From assembly GCF_015477765.1 (NCBI RefSeq), contig NZ_JADLQQ010000003.1, forward strand, positions 1-64,000: a stretch of DNA of 64,000 nt, written 5' to 3'. The DNA is from Nocardia transvalensis. GTDB taxonomy: Bacteria > Actinomycetota > Actinomycetes > Mycobacteriales > Mycobacteriaceae. Under the pieces are notes generated by a model, which was not told the origin of the DNA, ran no database searches, and saw only the letters and a program-made list of their open reading frames with translations. Below are positions 1 through 8,389 of this stretch, piece by piece. Made by a program: the position numbers and the translations under genes. The stretch's first letter is position 1. Each line of letters begins with the position of its first letter.

Positions 1-283
1 AGGCAAGCCAATGTGAGAGCCACACCAACGACGACGGTGGGCAGCCGAATGAGAGAGCACCCCCACCGGGCACCTGAACCGAATCCTGGCCGGGATCCGA
101 TCTACACACCAGTCTCTAACTAGCCGATGAGCGTGCGTCAGACCGATCGGAGACGGCCCACAGCGCTGCTGGGTGGTCATGTCGTCGGACTGGTCGCTGG
201 CGCCCCACGCCCTGGGCTCTGCGTGGTGAACGGATGTGACTTGCAAAGCCAGCATTTGTCACCAGCTGCGGCACCCGTACCGG

Positions 284-622
284 TCACTCCAGCTGGAATT
301 GGATCGTGGCAGCCTGCGCGAGGATGGGTAGGAAGCATTCCTCGGCGATGGCTTGGTGTGCTGGGTGGTCGCGGTAGGCGAGGTAGGACTGTTGGTTGGC
401 AAAGTCTTGGACGATGGCGAAGTCGTAGTTCGGTGGGGGTGCGTGCCTGCGTGGACCACTGCGGTTGGGAGTCGATACCGGGCATCGGGACCGAATTCGA
501 TGTTTTTGATCTCCGGGATGAACTGGGGCATCTGGGGTCAGTCGCTCGCCGACGAGCTGGATCTGCTCCTGTGTGGTGCCCGGTTTCCAGGTGCACAGCA
601 TGACTTGACGAAGGGTGCTCAT
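284..622 (-). pseudogene. Dabb (stress-responsive A/B barrel) protein with compensating frameshifts
   Basis: A good ribosome site (GAGGAGG) precedes an ATG whose product begins STLRQVMLCTWKPGTTQEQ, the usual opening of small Dabb-domain proteins, and ends NYDFAIVQDF...HPAHQAIAEE...ILAQAATIQFQLE, the usual Dabb ending. The middle does not fit the family in this frame, but the neighbouring frame reads MPQFIPEIKNIEFGPDAR, which is the expected central strand. Two single-base shifts of opposite sign therefore appear to have scrambled about 30 residues while leaving the frame open (112 aa). Dabb proteins are small dimeric barrels of mostly unknown substrate. It could be real decay or an assembly error; a long insertion between the central strand and NYDF favours decay. 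Confidence 0.6.
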
Positions 623-735
623 GTGTTCCTCCTCGGGTTGTTGATCACCGGGCGGGTCAGGCATTGAGCGGCTGTGTCCGTGGGTTGGGCGGGGGCCCGA
701 GGCTGCGGATCGTGGGCTTCGAGTAACGGTGCGGC

Positions 736-1785
736 TCAGCGGGTTTCGATCTTCATGCCGCCCAAGATGCGGCTGCGGGCCAGCTTCTGGTGGGGATAGC
801 CGAGGTCGATCGCGCTGGCGTCGTTCAGGCGGGCCAGCTGGGCGGGGGCGAATTCAACGTCGAGGGCGCCCAGATTGTCCTCCAGCTGAGCCGGGGTGCG
901 GGCGCCGATGATCGGTGCCGTCACGCCGGGGTTCTGCAGGGTCCAGGCGAGCGCGACCTGCGCGGGCGTTCTACCCATGTCGGTCGCAATGTCTTTCACG
1001 ACGTCCGCGATCGCCAGTCCGCGCTCGGTGAGCGTGCCCTGGGTGCGGGCGACGTTCTTCCGCGAGGCCTCGCGTGAGCCGACGCCCTGCTCGGCCAGGT
1101 CGGCGCGACTGTATTTGCCGGTGAGCACTCCGCTGCCCAGTGGCGACCACGGGATCACACCGAGCCCCATCGTGCGCGCCATCGGAATCATGTCGCGTTC
1201 GCCGGTTCGTTCGATCAGGCTGTACTCGATCTGCAGCGCCACCAGCGGCGACCACCCACGCAGCTCGGCAATGGCCTGCATGTACGAGACCTCCCAGGCC
1301 GGCGCGTTCGAGATCCCCACGTACAGAACCTTGCCCTGACGGACCAGATCGTCCATACCGCGCAGAATCTCCTCCGCCGGGGTCGTAAAGTCCCACACGT
1401 GCAGGTAGAACAGGTCGATGTAATCGGTATTCATCCGCCGCAGACTCGATTCCACCGACGCGACCATGCTCTTGCGATGATTGCCACCAGAATTCGGATC
1501 GCCCGGTCGCCGCAACTGCGTGTACTTCGTGGCCAGCACCAGGCTTTCGCGATTGTTCCGGGTGAACTCGCCCAGCAGACGCTCGGAGCTGCCGTTGGTG
1601 TACCCGCTGGCCGTGTCGACGAAGTTGCCGCCACGCTCGACATAGAGGTCGAACAGCTTGCGCGCGTCGGCGGTGTCGGCGCCCCAGCCCCAATCGGCGC
1701 CGAAGGTCATAGCGCCCAGCGCCAGCGGCGAGACCCGCAGCCCGGAGCGGCCCAGCAGCCGGTACGTGTCGAGTGCCAGAGCCAT
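736..1785 (-). CDS. Aldo/keto reductase
   Basis: A 349-aa NAD(P)H-dependent oxidoreductase of the aldo/keto reductase superfamily, which reduces carbonyls in the cytosol. The catalytic tetrad is visible: Asp in NFVDTASGY, Tyr in the same stretch, Lys in VLATKY and His in DLFYLHVWD. The C-terminal NADP-binding part contains PLGSGVLTGKYS and GARTPAQLEDNLGAL. The ATG is chosen because an AGGAGG lies 7 bases upstream; the reading frame stays open further upstream but that part is low-complexity and unlike the family. The substrate cannot be told from sequence. No partner gene is co-directional. Confidence 0.93.
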   Translation of the reverse strand: MALALDTYRLLGRSGLRVSPLALGAMTFGADWGWGADTADARKLFDLYVERGGNFVDTASGYTNGSSERLLGEFTRNNRESLVLATKYTQLRRPGDPNSGGNHRKSMVASVESSLRRMNTDYIDLFYLHVWDFTTPAEEILRGMDDLVRQGKVLYVGISNAPAWEVSYMQAIAELRGWSPLVALQIEYSLIERTGERDMIPMARTMGLGVIPWSPLGSGVLTGKYSRADLAEQGVGSREASRKNVARTQGTLTERGLAIADVVKDIATDMGRTPAQVALAWTLQNPGVTAPIIGARTPAQLEDNLGALDVEFAPAQLARLNDASAIDLGYPHQKLARSRILGGMKIETR

Positions 1786-2562
1786 CGTGTCCTCCTGTGT
1801 CGTGATCCGTGTGTCGGGAAATCGGTCTGGATCGGAAAGCGACGAGTGCACAGTGGATGCGCCCCTCTGCGTGCGAGGATCTCCTGTCAGGGAGCGACCC
1901 CGGAGAACAGGACCGAACCCTGGCCCCTCAGCTGCCAGATACTGGCTATCGGCGCTGTCCAGGTGAGTGCCGTGGTCCGACGCGCAAGCACCGGCGGATC
2001 TCTGCGACACTGGCGCCAAACTCCTCCCTCAGTGTCCACCCGAGCCGTACTCCACATACCGATAACCAGTATGTTGCCGCACTCAGGTCCTGGGGAAGGG
2101 AGAGTTTTTCCTGGTAACGCCAGTCCCATCCTTGCCGTATGACCAGAGAAATGACGAGCGGCACGATGGGCGCGACCCAGGAATTCGCCGCGCTCCTGCG
2201 GGCCCGTCGCGAATATCGCAAATACGGGTGGTCTTGCGTCAATGCCTTGGCGGCATGTCGAAGGCCCGTAACCTGGATGCCAGACTGGCTGCTCGGCCAC
2301 GGCTCGGTGCGACGCGCGGTAATGCCGCATACCGCGCGATCCGAAGCGGCCATCGCGGACTGTGGACGATCTACGAACAGCGGGAGGCACGGGCCCGACC
2401 GGGTAGTTTCGGCGAACGTGGACGCTGAACAGCAGGTCGAACCAGTCCGGTGAGTGCAGTTCGCAAGTGAGGTCCTCGCCGGAGTGTCAGTGCTTCATGG
2501 CGCCTGCGGCACAACCACTTCCGACACGCCGCAAACGAACCACAACGACGTGAGACGCCGTC
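1786..2562. other. No convincing gene
   Basis: About 780 bases between the aldo/keto reductase and the lipoprotein gene. Several overlapping open frames exist on both strands, one of 104 codons starting with ATG near 2139, but none has a recognisable motif, a plausible composition or a clear ribosome site. It may hold the remains of a divergent regulator gene; nothing firmer can be said. Confidence 0.4.
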
Positions 2563-3135
2563 TCAGAGCGTGCCTCGCGGCACAATTTGCAGTCCATTGA
2601 CGAAGGTATCGAAATCGGATTGATAGGTGTCCCGTTCGGCGGCGGGGGCCTGGGCGGACATCATGATCGGGTAGTTCATTTCGCCTATATCGTAAGAAAA
2701 CCCGAGAAGCTCCTTGTGAAGGTCCCCATCCGAGGCGGGGGAAATCCCGGTAGTCCTGTAGGCCTCCAGACCGCACACCGAAATGGTCTCAGATCCCGAC
2801 TCGCGCCATCCGTCGCCCATACTGACACTCATAATGGATGTGGTCCCGCGATCGCGAGCGGGGAGTACGCGGACGGTGACGGTCGCATTGCCTTTACCCA
2901 GGGCGATACGTAACACCGAATCGCCGCCTTCTACTGGCGTCTGCTGCCAGGCCGGCAGTTGCGGAACCTGGATTGTGAACGGCACATCAGGGCGCTGTTC
3001 GGTGGCGAGCACAGTCCCGGTTGGGGCGCTGGCGTTGCAGGCTGGGTGCGTCGGTGAGTCCGGCTCCGCTCCACCGCAGGCGGTCACACTCGTTGCCACG
3101 ACGATGGCTAGAACTAGATGCCGAATCTCGATCAC
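2563..3135 (-). CDS. Probable LpqN/LpqT-like lipoprotein
   Basis: A 190-aa secreted protein anchored by lipid. The chosen GTG start gives a signal sequence IEIRHLVLAIVVATSVTAC followed by GG, a classical lipobox with the Cys at about residue 20. The mature part begins with a short Ser/Thr/Pro-rich linker and then PFTIQVPQLPAWQQTP, resembling the start of the mycobacterial LpqN/LpqT lipoprotein domain, whose members sit in the cell envelope and have poorly defined roles. The frame is open 24 codons further upstream, but that would bury the signal peptide. Family assignment is from motif memory and is moderate; lipoprotein status is strong. Confidence 0.75.
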   Translation of the reverse strand: MIEIRHLVLAIVVATSVTACGGAEPDSPTHPACNASAPTGTVLATEQRPDVPFTIQVPQLPAWQQTPVEGGDSVLRIALGKGNATVTVRVLPARDRGTTSIMSVSMGDGWRESGSETISVCGLEAYRTTGISPASDGDLHKELLGFSYDIGEMNYPIMMSAQAPAAERDTYQSDFDTFVNGLQIVPRGTL

Positions 3136-3387
3136 GGTTGGCCAGCCTATCCAGTTGAAACCTGGGGCCACACTCACCTGCTGCAAGAGGCTCGCGAAAG
3201 CGAACACGTGAAAATGCCCTGAAGGAGTTCCGCCAACCTGCGGCTCGACTCCGGCAGTTCAAGAAGTAATGACATGTCCGCTCATGCCGCCGGTCGGGCG
3301 TTCGGGAAGGCGGCATCCGCCAATCAGAAGCACGGGTGTGGGCGGAGTTCTACTTCAAGCTCGAACACGGTTGCATCGCACCGGTAT

Positions 3388-3567
3388 TCACCACATCAGA
3401 AAGATCGCCGCTTGACCCACGACGTAGCCGATGACCACCGCGGCCACACCACCGAGCACCACTACCGGCCAGGACTTGCCGCGCCACCGAAGTGTCACCA
3501 CGACGAGGGTGGTGAGCACGAGAATTCCGACGAGCAAAGCTATGGCAGGTGCGTAATTGGACTCCAC
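3388..3567 (-). CDS. Small two-helix membrane protein
   Basis: A 59-codon frame starting with GTG reads ESNYAPAIALLVGILVLTT followed by LVVVTL, a basic turn RWRGKSWP, then VVVLGGVAAVVIGYVVGQ. That is two hydrophobic helices with a positively charged loop between them, the usual look of a genuine small membrane protein. An in-frame TGA lies just upstream, so the protein cannot be much longer. No strong ribosome site is visible. Function unknown. Confidence 0.45.
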   Translation of the reverse strand: MESNYAPAIALLVGILVLTTLVVVTLRWRGKSWPVVVLGGVAAVVIGYVVGQAAIFLMW

Positions 3568-3674
3568 GATGGTCGAATCGGCTCGTCGCGAGTCGATGTT
3601 TCACCGAGGTTTCGGCTGCCATGAGCATGGGTTCTGGCGCACAAGCGTGATCATTTCGCCGGGGTTTGCAGGTC

Positions 3675-3870
3675 GACGGCCGAGATCGCCGCCGTGCGAC
3701 CGGATATCGTCACCGACCCTGCCCACGTGGACACCCTCGCCGCCACCATCGTCCGACTGGTGCAGTCACTGATACTCACTCCCGACGCACCCCCGGTCCT
3801 GCCCACCGATGACCAACTCCACGACTACGCCCGCTGGCTGCTACGAACCCTCGCCGCAAACCAATCCTGA
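3675..3870 (+). pseudogene. C-terminal fragment of a TetR-family regulator
   Basis: The frame reads AEIAAVRPDIVTDPAHVDTL and continues IVRLVQSLILTPDAPPVLPTD, ending DYARWLLRTLAANQS. This matches the last helix pair of many actinobacterial TetR regulators (…RLVQSL..TP…DYARR.L..L). No helix-turn-helix or N-terminal ligand-domain sequence is found upstream in any frame, so only about 60 residues of the original gene remain. A truncated relic rather than a functional protein. Confidence 0.55.
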
Positions 3871-4096
3871 ACACCACCCACACCCACCGGCCGATGCCTT
3901 CGAACGCCCGCTCATGCTGCCTATCGCGTGTTTCGAGTGGGTTGCTGGGGATTGCCATGCCATCGCCGCTCGTGGTCCCGCCCTCGGTCATACCGCCCTC
4001 CTCATTTCTGGTATCAGTATCGACATCCGCCCCGTCGGGCTGCGATGAGCCGTCGAGGCCAAGGGAATCCACAGCCTCGATACCGGCCGATCGCGA

Positions 4097-4333
4097 TCAG
4101 CTTCCCCATTCGGCGGCCAGTGCGAGCGCCGCCGCTTCCGGGGTATCGAAGTAAGGGCCTCGCGTGCGGCCGGTGCGCGCGCTGACCTTGCGCCACCCAT
4201 ATTCCAGCCGCGCCACGTGCCCGCACGGCCACCCGTTCATCCGCACCTCGCACCAGCGGCCCGCCGACGCCCATGTCGACAACCTCGACCGTGACACGAA
4301 TATCGGCAGCGGGCTTCTCGTCGCCGGATTCAC
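4097..4333 (-). CDS. Hypothetical small protein, possibly frameshifted
   Basis: A 78-codon frame downstream of the small HTH gene and overlapping its stop. Its second half, RWCEVRMNGWPCGHVARLEY followed by GWRKV and GPYFDTPEAAALALAAEWGS, looks like real protein. Its first 25 residues do not, and a neighbouring frame starting with an ATG that overlaps the upstream stop gives a more natural beginning (CTSESGDEKPAADIRVTVEV). The true gene may have been broken by a frameshift near 4260. No family recognised. Confidence 0.35.
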   Translation of the reverse strand: MNPATRSPLPIFVSRSRLSTWASAGRWCEVRMNGWPCGHVARLEYGWRKVSARTGRTRGPYFDTPEAAALALAAEWGS

Positions 4334-4662
4334 TCGTGCACATCAGGATTCGTCTCCAGGTAGCGGGTCAGCGCGGCGACGGCGGCCAGTCGAGCCATCA
4401 CCCGGTCGTAGCTGACCCACCAGTCGGCGGCGGCGATGTGCGGCCACCAGCGGTCGGCGGGCCGCTGCGCCGACCCGTCCGCGTCTCCGGCTGTGCGGTA
4501 CGCGCCGCCGGTGCGTCCGAGGGCGACCAGCAGCTTGCGGGCGGTCGAGCCCCCGATCCCGGCGCTGGCGGCCAGCTCCTTCGACGTCGTCCCGGGCGCT
4601 TGCTGCAGAGCCGCCCACAGCTTGTCGGCGGTCGAGGTCGTCATGGTGGCCGTGTCGGTCAT
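4330..4662 (-). CDS. Small helix-turn-helix protein
   Basis: A 110-aa cytosolic protein. The ATG is preceded by AGGAG at good spacing. Residues about 10-45 (ADKLWAALQQAPGTTSKELA then GIGGSTARKLLVALGRTGGA) form a MarR/winged-helix-like DNA-binding helix-turn-helix; the rest contains a Trp-rich stretch (RWWPHIAAADWWVSYD) and a C-terminal helix. The pattern is of a small transcription factor with an unknown target. It overlaps the start of the following hypothetical gene, suggesting an operon. Confidence 0.6.
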   Translation of the reverse strand: MTDTATMTTSTADKLWAALQQAPGTTSKELAASAGIGGSTARKLLVALGRTGGAYRTAGDADGSAQRPADRWWPHIAAADWWVSYDRVMARLAAVAALTRYLETNPDVHE

Positions 4663-4897
4663 GGTGTCTCCTGCTGCGAGTTCGGTTGGTAGCGCCCCCT
4701 TCCGGGGCGTAGCCCCCGGTGTGCTACCGGCGTTTTCGGCTACGACACCATGGACGCTCTTGCGGCCCATGAAGTCAAGCCGAAGGAAACACCAACATCG
4801 TTGTGAGAAAACCATTTCCAGTCAGTAGTCGGGTTGACTGTCCGGCTAATCCGAGGGTTCATGGTGTGGCCCAACGCAATCCAGAAACGGAGACGCG

Positions 4898-5113
4898 ATG
4901 ACCACCAACGACCACACCCACGATCAGCCGCGCGAGAAGGCCCACCCGCGCATGCCTCGAATACCGCAGGGCACCACGCGGATCGACATCGACTAGGGCC
5001 CCTGCTACGACCGTGAACGCTACTACGACGCCCATGGGCATTTGATCGAGTCCCGCTACATCGATCCCGAAACCGGCGAACTCGCCGTCTGGAACATCCA
5101 GCACGGCAGGTAG
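4898..5113 (+). pseudogene. Small acidic protein interrupted by an in-frame TAG
   Basis: An ATG with GGAG upstream opens TTNDHTHDQPREKAHPRMPR and continues IPQGTTRIDID, then hits TAG at 4994-4996. The same frame then continues for 38 codons with clear protein character: CYDRERYYDAHGHLIESRYI followed by DPETGELAVWNIQHGR, ending in a second TAG. Both halves share frame, codon use and composition, so this is one gene of about 70 codons with a premature amber codon (or amber readthrough). No family recognised. Confidence 0.5.
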
Positions 5114-5247
5114 TCCGCTGCCGAACGGATCGGCGGACCGGTGGCCGCCCAGCAACTTCCTTCGGTTTGCAAACCAATACGACTCGCAGGTGCCTACCAT
5201 GTGCGGTACCCAGCTGCCGACGGGCGAGAGCCCGGAAGAAGTGCTCG

Positions 5248-6078
5248 ATGACCAGTTTTGCGGAGGCGACCGCGGCCCGGCGAATCGGCCCGGGACTCTA
5301 CGGTGTCTCGGTGGACACCGACTACGTTCTCGAGGTGTCGCAGTCTGCTCACGGCGGTTACCTGTTGGCCATCCTGTTGCGCGCCGCACTCGACGCCGTG
5401 CCCTTCCCTCACCCGGTGGCGACCAGCGCGCATTTCCTGCGTCCCGGGGTCGCCGGACCGGCACAGGTGCGGGTGGAGACGGTCCGCCAGGGACGGTCCT
5501 CGGCCACCCTGCGGGCCGCGTTGATCCAGGCGGACCAGACGATCGTCGAGGCACTGGTCACGACAGCCGCGCTGCCTGCCGACGCGCAGGCCGCATGGAC
5601 GGTCAGGCCGCCTCGGCTGCCGCCACCGGACGAATGCGTTCCCTTCGATCCGGGTCATCGGCTCAGCCCGGGCCGACGAGTCATGGAGAAACTGGATGCG
5701 CGTTTCGACCCCACGACGGTCGGCTGGCTCGACGGAGGGCCGCCGGGAACGCCGGAGATTCGCGCCTACTTCCGGCTCCGAGAGGACTACCCGCCGGACG
5801 CGTGCATGATGGCGCTGGCTGTCGACGCCAAGCCCCCCGTAGCGCTGGGCGTGGGGCTCTACGGGCTCATGGTGACCGTCGAACTGACTCTGCATGTCCG
5901 GGGCACTCCCGCCCCGGGTTGGCTCACCCTGCGGGCCAGGGGGCAGCAGATCAGCAATCAGTGGTTCGACGAAGACGTGGAGCTGTGGGACTCCACCGAT
6001 ACCCTGGTAGCGCAGAGCCGTCAGCTCATCCGCTTCAAGGGCACCGCGGTGCCACTCAGCCAGTCCTCCTCGCCCTGA
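5248..6078 (+). CDS. Acyl-CoA thioesterase family protein (double hot-dog)
   Basis: A 276-aa protein of the TesB-like / 4HBT_3 thioesterase superfamily, predicted to hydrolyse acyl-CoA thioesters in the cytosol. Two hot-dog repeats are seen: the N-terminal one with HGGYLLAILLRAAL (the long central helix) followed by PVATSAHFLRPGVAGPAQVR and VETVRQGRSSATLRAALIQ, and the C-terminal one with WLTLRARGQQISNQWFDEDV and LWDSTDTLVAQSRQL. A typical catalytic Asp sits in the second repeat region. The ATG is preceded by GGAAGAAG. It stands alone; a long inverted repeat follows it. Confidence 0.85.
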   Translation: MTSFAEATAARRIGPGLYGVSVDTDYVLEVSQSAHGGYLLAILLRAALDAVPFPHPVATSAHFLRPGVAGPAQVRVETVRQGRSSATLRAALIQADQTIVEALVTTAALPADAQAAWTVRPPRLPPPDECVPFDPGHRLSPGRRVMEKLDARFDPTTVGWLDGGPPGTPEIRAYFRLREDYPPDACMMALAVDAKPPVALGVGLYGLMVTVELTLHVRGTPAPGWLTLRARGQQISNQWFDEDVELWDSTDTLVAQSRQLIRFKGTAVPLSQSSSP

Positions 6079-6149
6079 TACCGGAGGCGGCCAGCGTCCG
6101 CCTGGTGGGCCGGATCGGCGGAGAGGGGCCCGCCTCGCTGGCACCGTGC

Positions 6150-6206
6150 GTCCGGGGGTGTACCGATCTCTCCCCTCCTACAGTTCAGATCGGTACACCC
6201 CCGGAC
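6150..6206. terminator. Perfect 20-bp inverted repeat, probable bidirectional terminator
   Basis: Two perfectly complementary 20-base arms (GTCCGGGGGTGTACCGATCT and its reverse complement) separated by 17 bases, 70 bases after the thioesterase stop. The stem is GC-rich and has no T-run, which is common for actinobacterial terminators. The length and perfection of the stem are unusual, so a protein-binding or mobile-element origin is also possible. Confidence 0.6.
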
Positions 6207-6420
6207 ATGCTGTGCCGCCCCAGGAGCCCTGTCCGGCGCTCGCACCGGCCGAGCACTGCATGCCACAGCCGTCGACCCCCGGCCCGGAACGACCCCTCGT
6301 CACTCGTCCCGTCACCAACGACCGCCCGCCCCTGAACCAAGTCCTCCCGGACTCTGCTCCGCACGGCGGTCCCGCGCGCCCCACCCAGCCTTCACGAAGG
6401 AGCACCATTCAGTCGATTGT

Positions 6421-6469
6421 CTTCACAAGCGTGAACGTTCACGGGTGTGAAGTGTAGCGCCTGAAGTGT
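6421..6469 (+). promoter_or_regulatory. Nested palindrome, candidate operator of the XRE/ImmA operon
   Basis: A 32-base interrupted palindrome built as CTTCACA-3-GTGAAC/GTTCAC-3-TGTGAAG, whose inner 12 bases are a perfect palindrome. It is followed by two direct copies of TGAAGTGT 14 bases apart. The block lies 125 bases upstream of the XRE gene start with no gene between, the position expected for autoregulation. Binding by the downstream regulator is inferred. Confidence 0.55.
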
Positions 6470-6595
6470 TCTTGTGTGCAAATGAGCCGTAGGATCGGTA
6501 TCACAGCGCACCCGGCCCGGCCAGGATCGGTGGCGCTGAGCACGTCGTGGGTGGTGGGGTTGGGGTAGGGGACGTGGACCAGAAAGGCTCTGAGG

Positions 6596-7069
6596 ATGAG
6601 CGAGGGCAAGCAGCCCGCGACCGGCGAGGCGAGGCAGGAGATCACGTTCGCGCAGAAGCTCAACAAGCTTCTGGAGGTGTTGGCCCGCGAAGACGGCCGG
6701 GCGATGTCGGCGGCCCGGTTCCTGGAGGACTTCACCGCCAAGACCGGGATGAAGCTCAGCGCCGGGTATCTGTCCGAGTTGCGCAACGGCCGGGTGACGG
6801 CGCCGCGCATGGATCTGATCGAGGCGCTGGCGTCGTACTTCCGGGTCAATCCCGCCTACTTCTTCCCCGGCCCGACCGACGAGGAGAATCAGGCGCGGCT
6901 GGACCTGCTGGCGTCGATGCGCGACAACCAGGCACAGAACCTGGCCATCCGCGCGTCCGGACTCAGTGCGCCGACGCTGCGGCGGCTGGCAACGATCATC
7001 GAGAGCGCGCGGGTCCTGGAGAACCTTCCGGCCACTCCCGGTGGCGAAGAGTTCGGAGAACCCTCGTGA
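6596..7069 (+). CDS. XRE-family transcriptional regulator
   Basis: A 157-aa DNA-binding protein. The helix-turn-helix lies at about residues 15-75 (FAQKLNKLLEVLAREDGRAM then SAGYLSELRNGRVTAPRMDL), with the recognition region typical of XRE proteins paired with ImmA peptidases; FRVNPAYFF follows as the usual linker. The C-terminal half is a short helical domain. The ATG has AAAGG upstream. Its TGA overlaps the GTG of the metallopeptidase gene, so the two are translationally coupled: regulator plus the protease that may cleave it. Confidence 0.88.
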   Translation: MSEGKQPATGEARQEITFAQKLNKLLEVLAREDGRAMSAARFLEDFTAKTGMKLSAGYLSELRNGRVTAPRMDLIEALASYFRVNPAYFFPGPTDEENQARLDLLASMRDNQAQNLAIRASGLSAPTLRRLATIIESARVLENLPATPGGEEFGEPS

Positions 7070-7623
7070 GAGCGGCCCGGCGCGCCCGCAAGCTCTACCG
7101 GCAGCTCGTCCGCGAGGACGTGATTCCGCAGCCGTGGGATCTGGACGAGTTCCGCCGCCGGGTCGACGAGTACCGGGGCCGGAGGGTGCAGATCATCGGC
7201 CAGCCCGCGGACTTCTGGGTCGACGACGCCGGGTGCGCCGGGGTGTACGCGATGACCTTCGCCGTCGGCGACACCGACATCATGATCGTCCGCGACGACG
7301 GGCCAGCGGAGTGGACGGCCCAATGCATCGGCCACGAATACGCTCACCTGCTGCTGAACCACGACCCGCGCGGCGTGATCAGCGTCGAGGAGATCTCACG
7401 GCTGTTCGGTGACGATCTGTTCACCGATCCCGAGCACATCCGCAGCCTGCTCGGTGCCCATAAGCGCGCGGACTTGTCCATTCCTATCGAACGAGAAGCC
7501 GAGGCGTTCGCCGAACTACTCGCCTTCAGCCCCGCCTACTCTCCCGGTGACCGGCGCACACTCGCGCGGATGCGCTACGGGCTCACCCCACCCCCGGCCC
7601 CCCATCAGCGGCCGACAGACTAA
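7066..7623 (+). CDS. ImmA/IrrE-like zinc metallopeptidase
   Basis: A 185-aa protein of the ImmA/IrrE (COG2856-like) family, intracellular zinc peptidases that cleave a partner XRE repressor. The zinc site is plain: CIGHEYAHLLLNH carries HExxH, and IPIEREAEAFAELLAF supplies the downstream Glu. Start is a GTG overlapping the stop of the XRE gene. The C-terminus overlaps convergently with the methyltransferase gene by a few bases. Well-known examples control mobile-element induction or damage responses; the trigger here is unknown. Confidence 0.85.
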   Translation: MRAARRARKLYRQLVREDVIPQPWDLDEFRRRVDEYRGRRVQIIGQPADFWVDDAGCAGVYAMTFAVGDTDIMIVRDDGPAEWTAQCIGHEYAHLLLNHDPRGVISVEEISRLFGDDLFTDPEHIRSLLGAHKRADLSIPIEREAEAFAELLAFSPAYSPGDRRTLARMRYGLTPPPAPHQRPTD

Positions 7624-8387
7624 TCGGGTCGGCGGCCCACCACGGTCACGATCACCTGCGGCACGTCATACACATCCCGATCCGCACACAGCGCGAAGAA
7701 CCTGTCGAGCGTGCCCGCATCCAGGCCGGCACCGACGAGATCATCGGCCACCCGGCGAATGAGCGGATCCCACCGATCGACGCCAGGACCGCCACCCAAC
7801 CGGCCCGCGGACGTCCGCACATCCACCACCCGCGCACCGCTCTGCTGCATCACGGCGGGCACGCGCCGCGCCCAGGACAGGTCGAACCCTGTTGTCTGGC
7901 AATAGTGTTCGTAGGCACCCAAGACCTCGTTGACCGCCGGATACAGGCTGCAAGTTCCCAACGAGAAGGGCTCGGTGACCACGAAGTAGCCGCCCGGGCG
8001 CAGCCATTGCACCACCGTGGCGCAGATGCGGTCGCGGTCGGCCAGATGCGACAGCACGAACCTCGCGTGAACGAGGTCGAAAGTATCAGGGTCACACGCG
8101 TATTCGGCGATGTCGGCACGGACGACAGCGCAGTTGCCCGGCAGCGGTTCGGCCTCCAGCAATGTCGTATCGGTATCCAGCGCGACGACCTGCCCGCCGG
8201 GAAAGGCGTCAGCAGCCATCCACCAGGCGACAGACCCGTTCCCTGCGCCGATATCGAGCACCCTCGACGCGGTCGGCAGTTCCAGGGCGCTGATCACCGC
8301 CCGCGTCGGCTGATCGGCGGCACCGCTGATCACGCGCAGACGCGCCGCGTCGTCCACCCCGCCTGCGCTCAATTTCGAATTCGGCAT
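7620..8387 (-). CDS. Class I SAM-dependent methyltransferase
   Basis: A 255-aa Rossmann-fold methyltransferase. Motif I is VLDIGAGNGSVAWWMA (residues about 40-55), the acidic loop is VVALDTDTTLLE, and motif post-II is DTFDLVHARFVLSHLADR; LRPGGYFVVTEPF is the usual strand-5 region. The substrate is unknown, possibly a small molecule. The ATG comes 2 bases after the stop of the upstream membrane-protein gene, whose last codons hold its ribosome site, so the two form an operon. Confidence 0.85.
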   Translation of the reverse strand: MPNSKLSAGGVDDAARLRVISGAADQPTRAVISALELPTASRVLDIGAGNGSVAWWMAADAFPGGQVVALDTDTTLLEAEPLPGNCAVVRADIAEYACDPDTFDLVHARFVLSHLADRDRICATVVQWLRPGGYFVVTEPFSLGTCSLYPAVNEVLGAYEHYCQTTGFDLSWARRVPAVMQQSGARVVDVRTSAGRLGGGPGVDRWDPLIRRVADDLVGAGLDAGTLDRFFALCADRDVYDVPQVIVTVVGRRPD

Positions 8388-8389
8388 TC

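Noticed and set aside
2139..2453. 104-codon open frame between the aldo/keto reductase and lipoprotein genes
   Set aside because: No motif, odd composition, no good ribosome site; neighbouring frames are equally open because of high GC.
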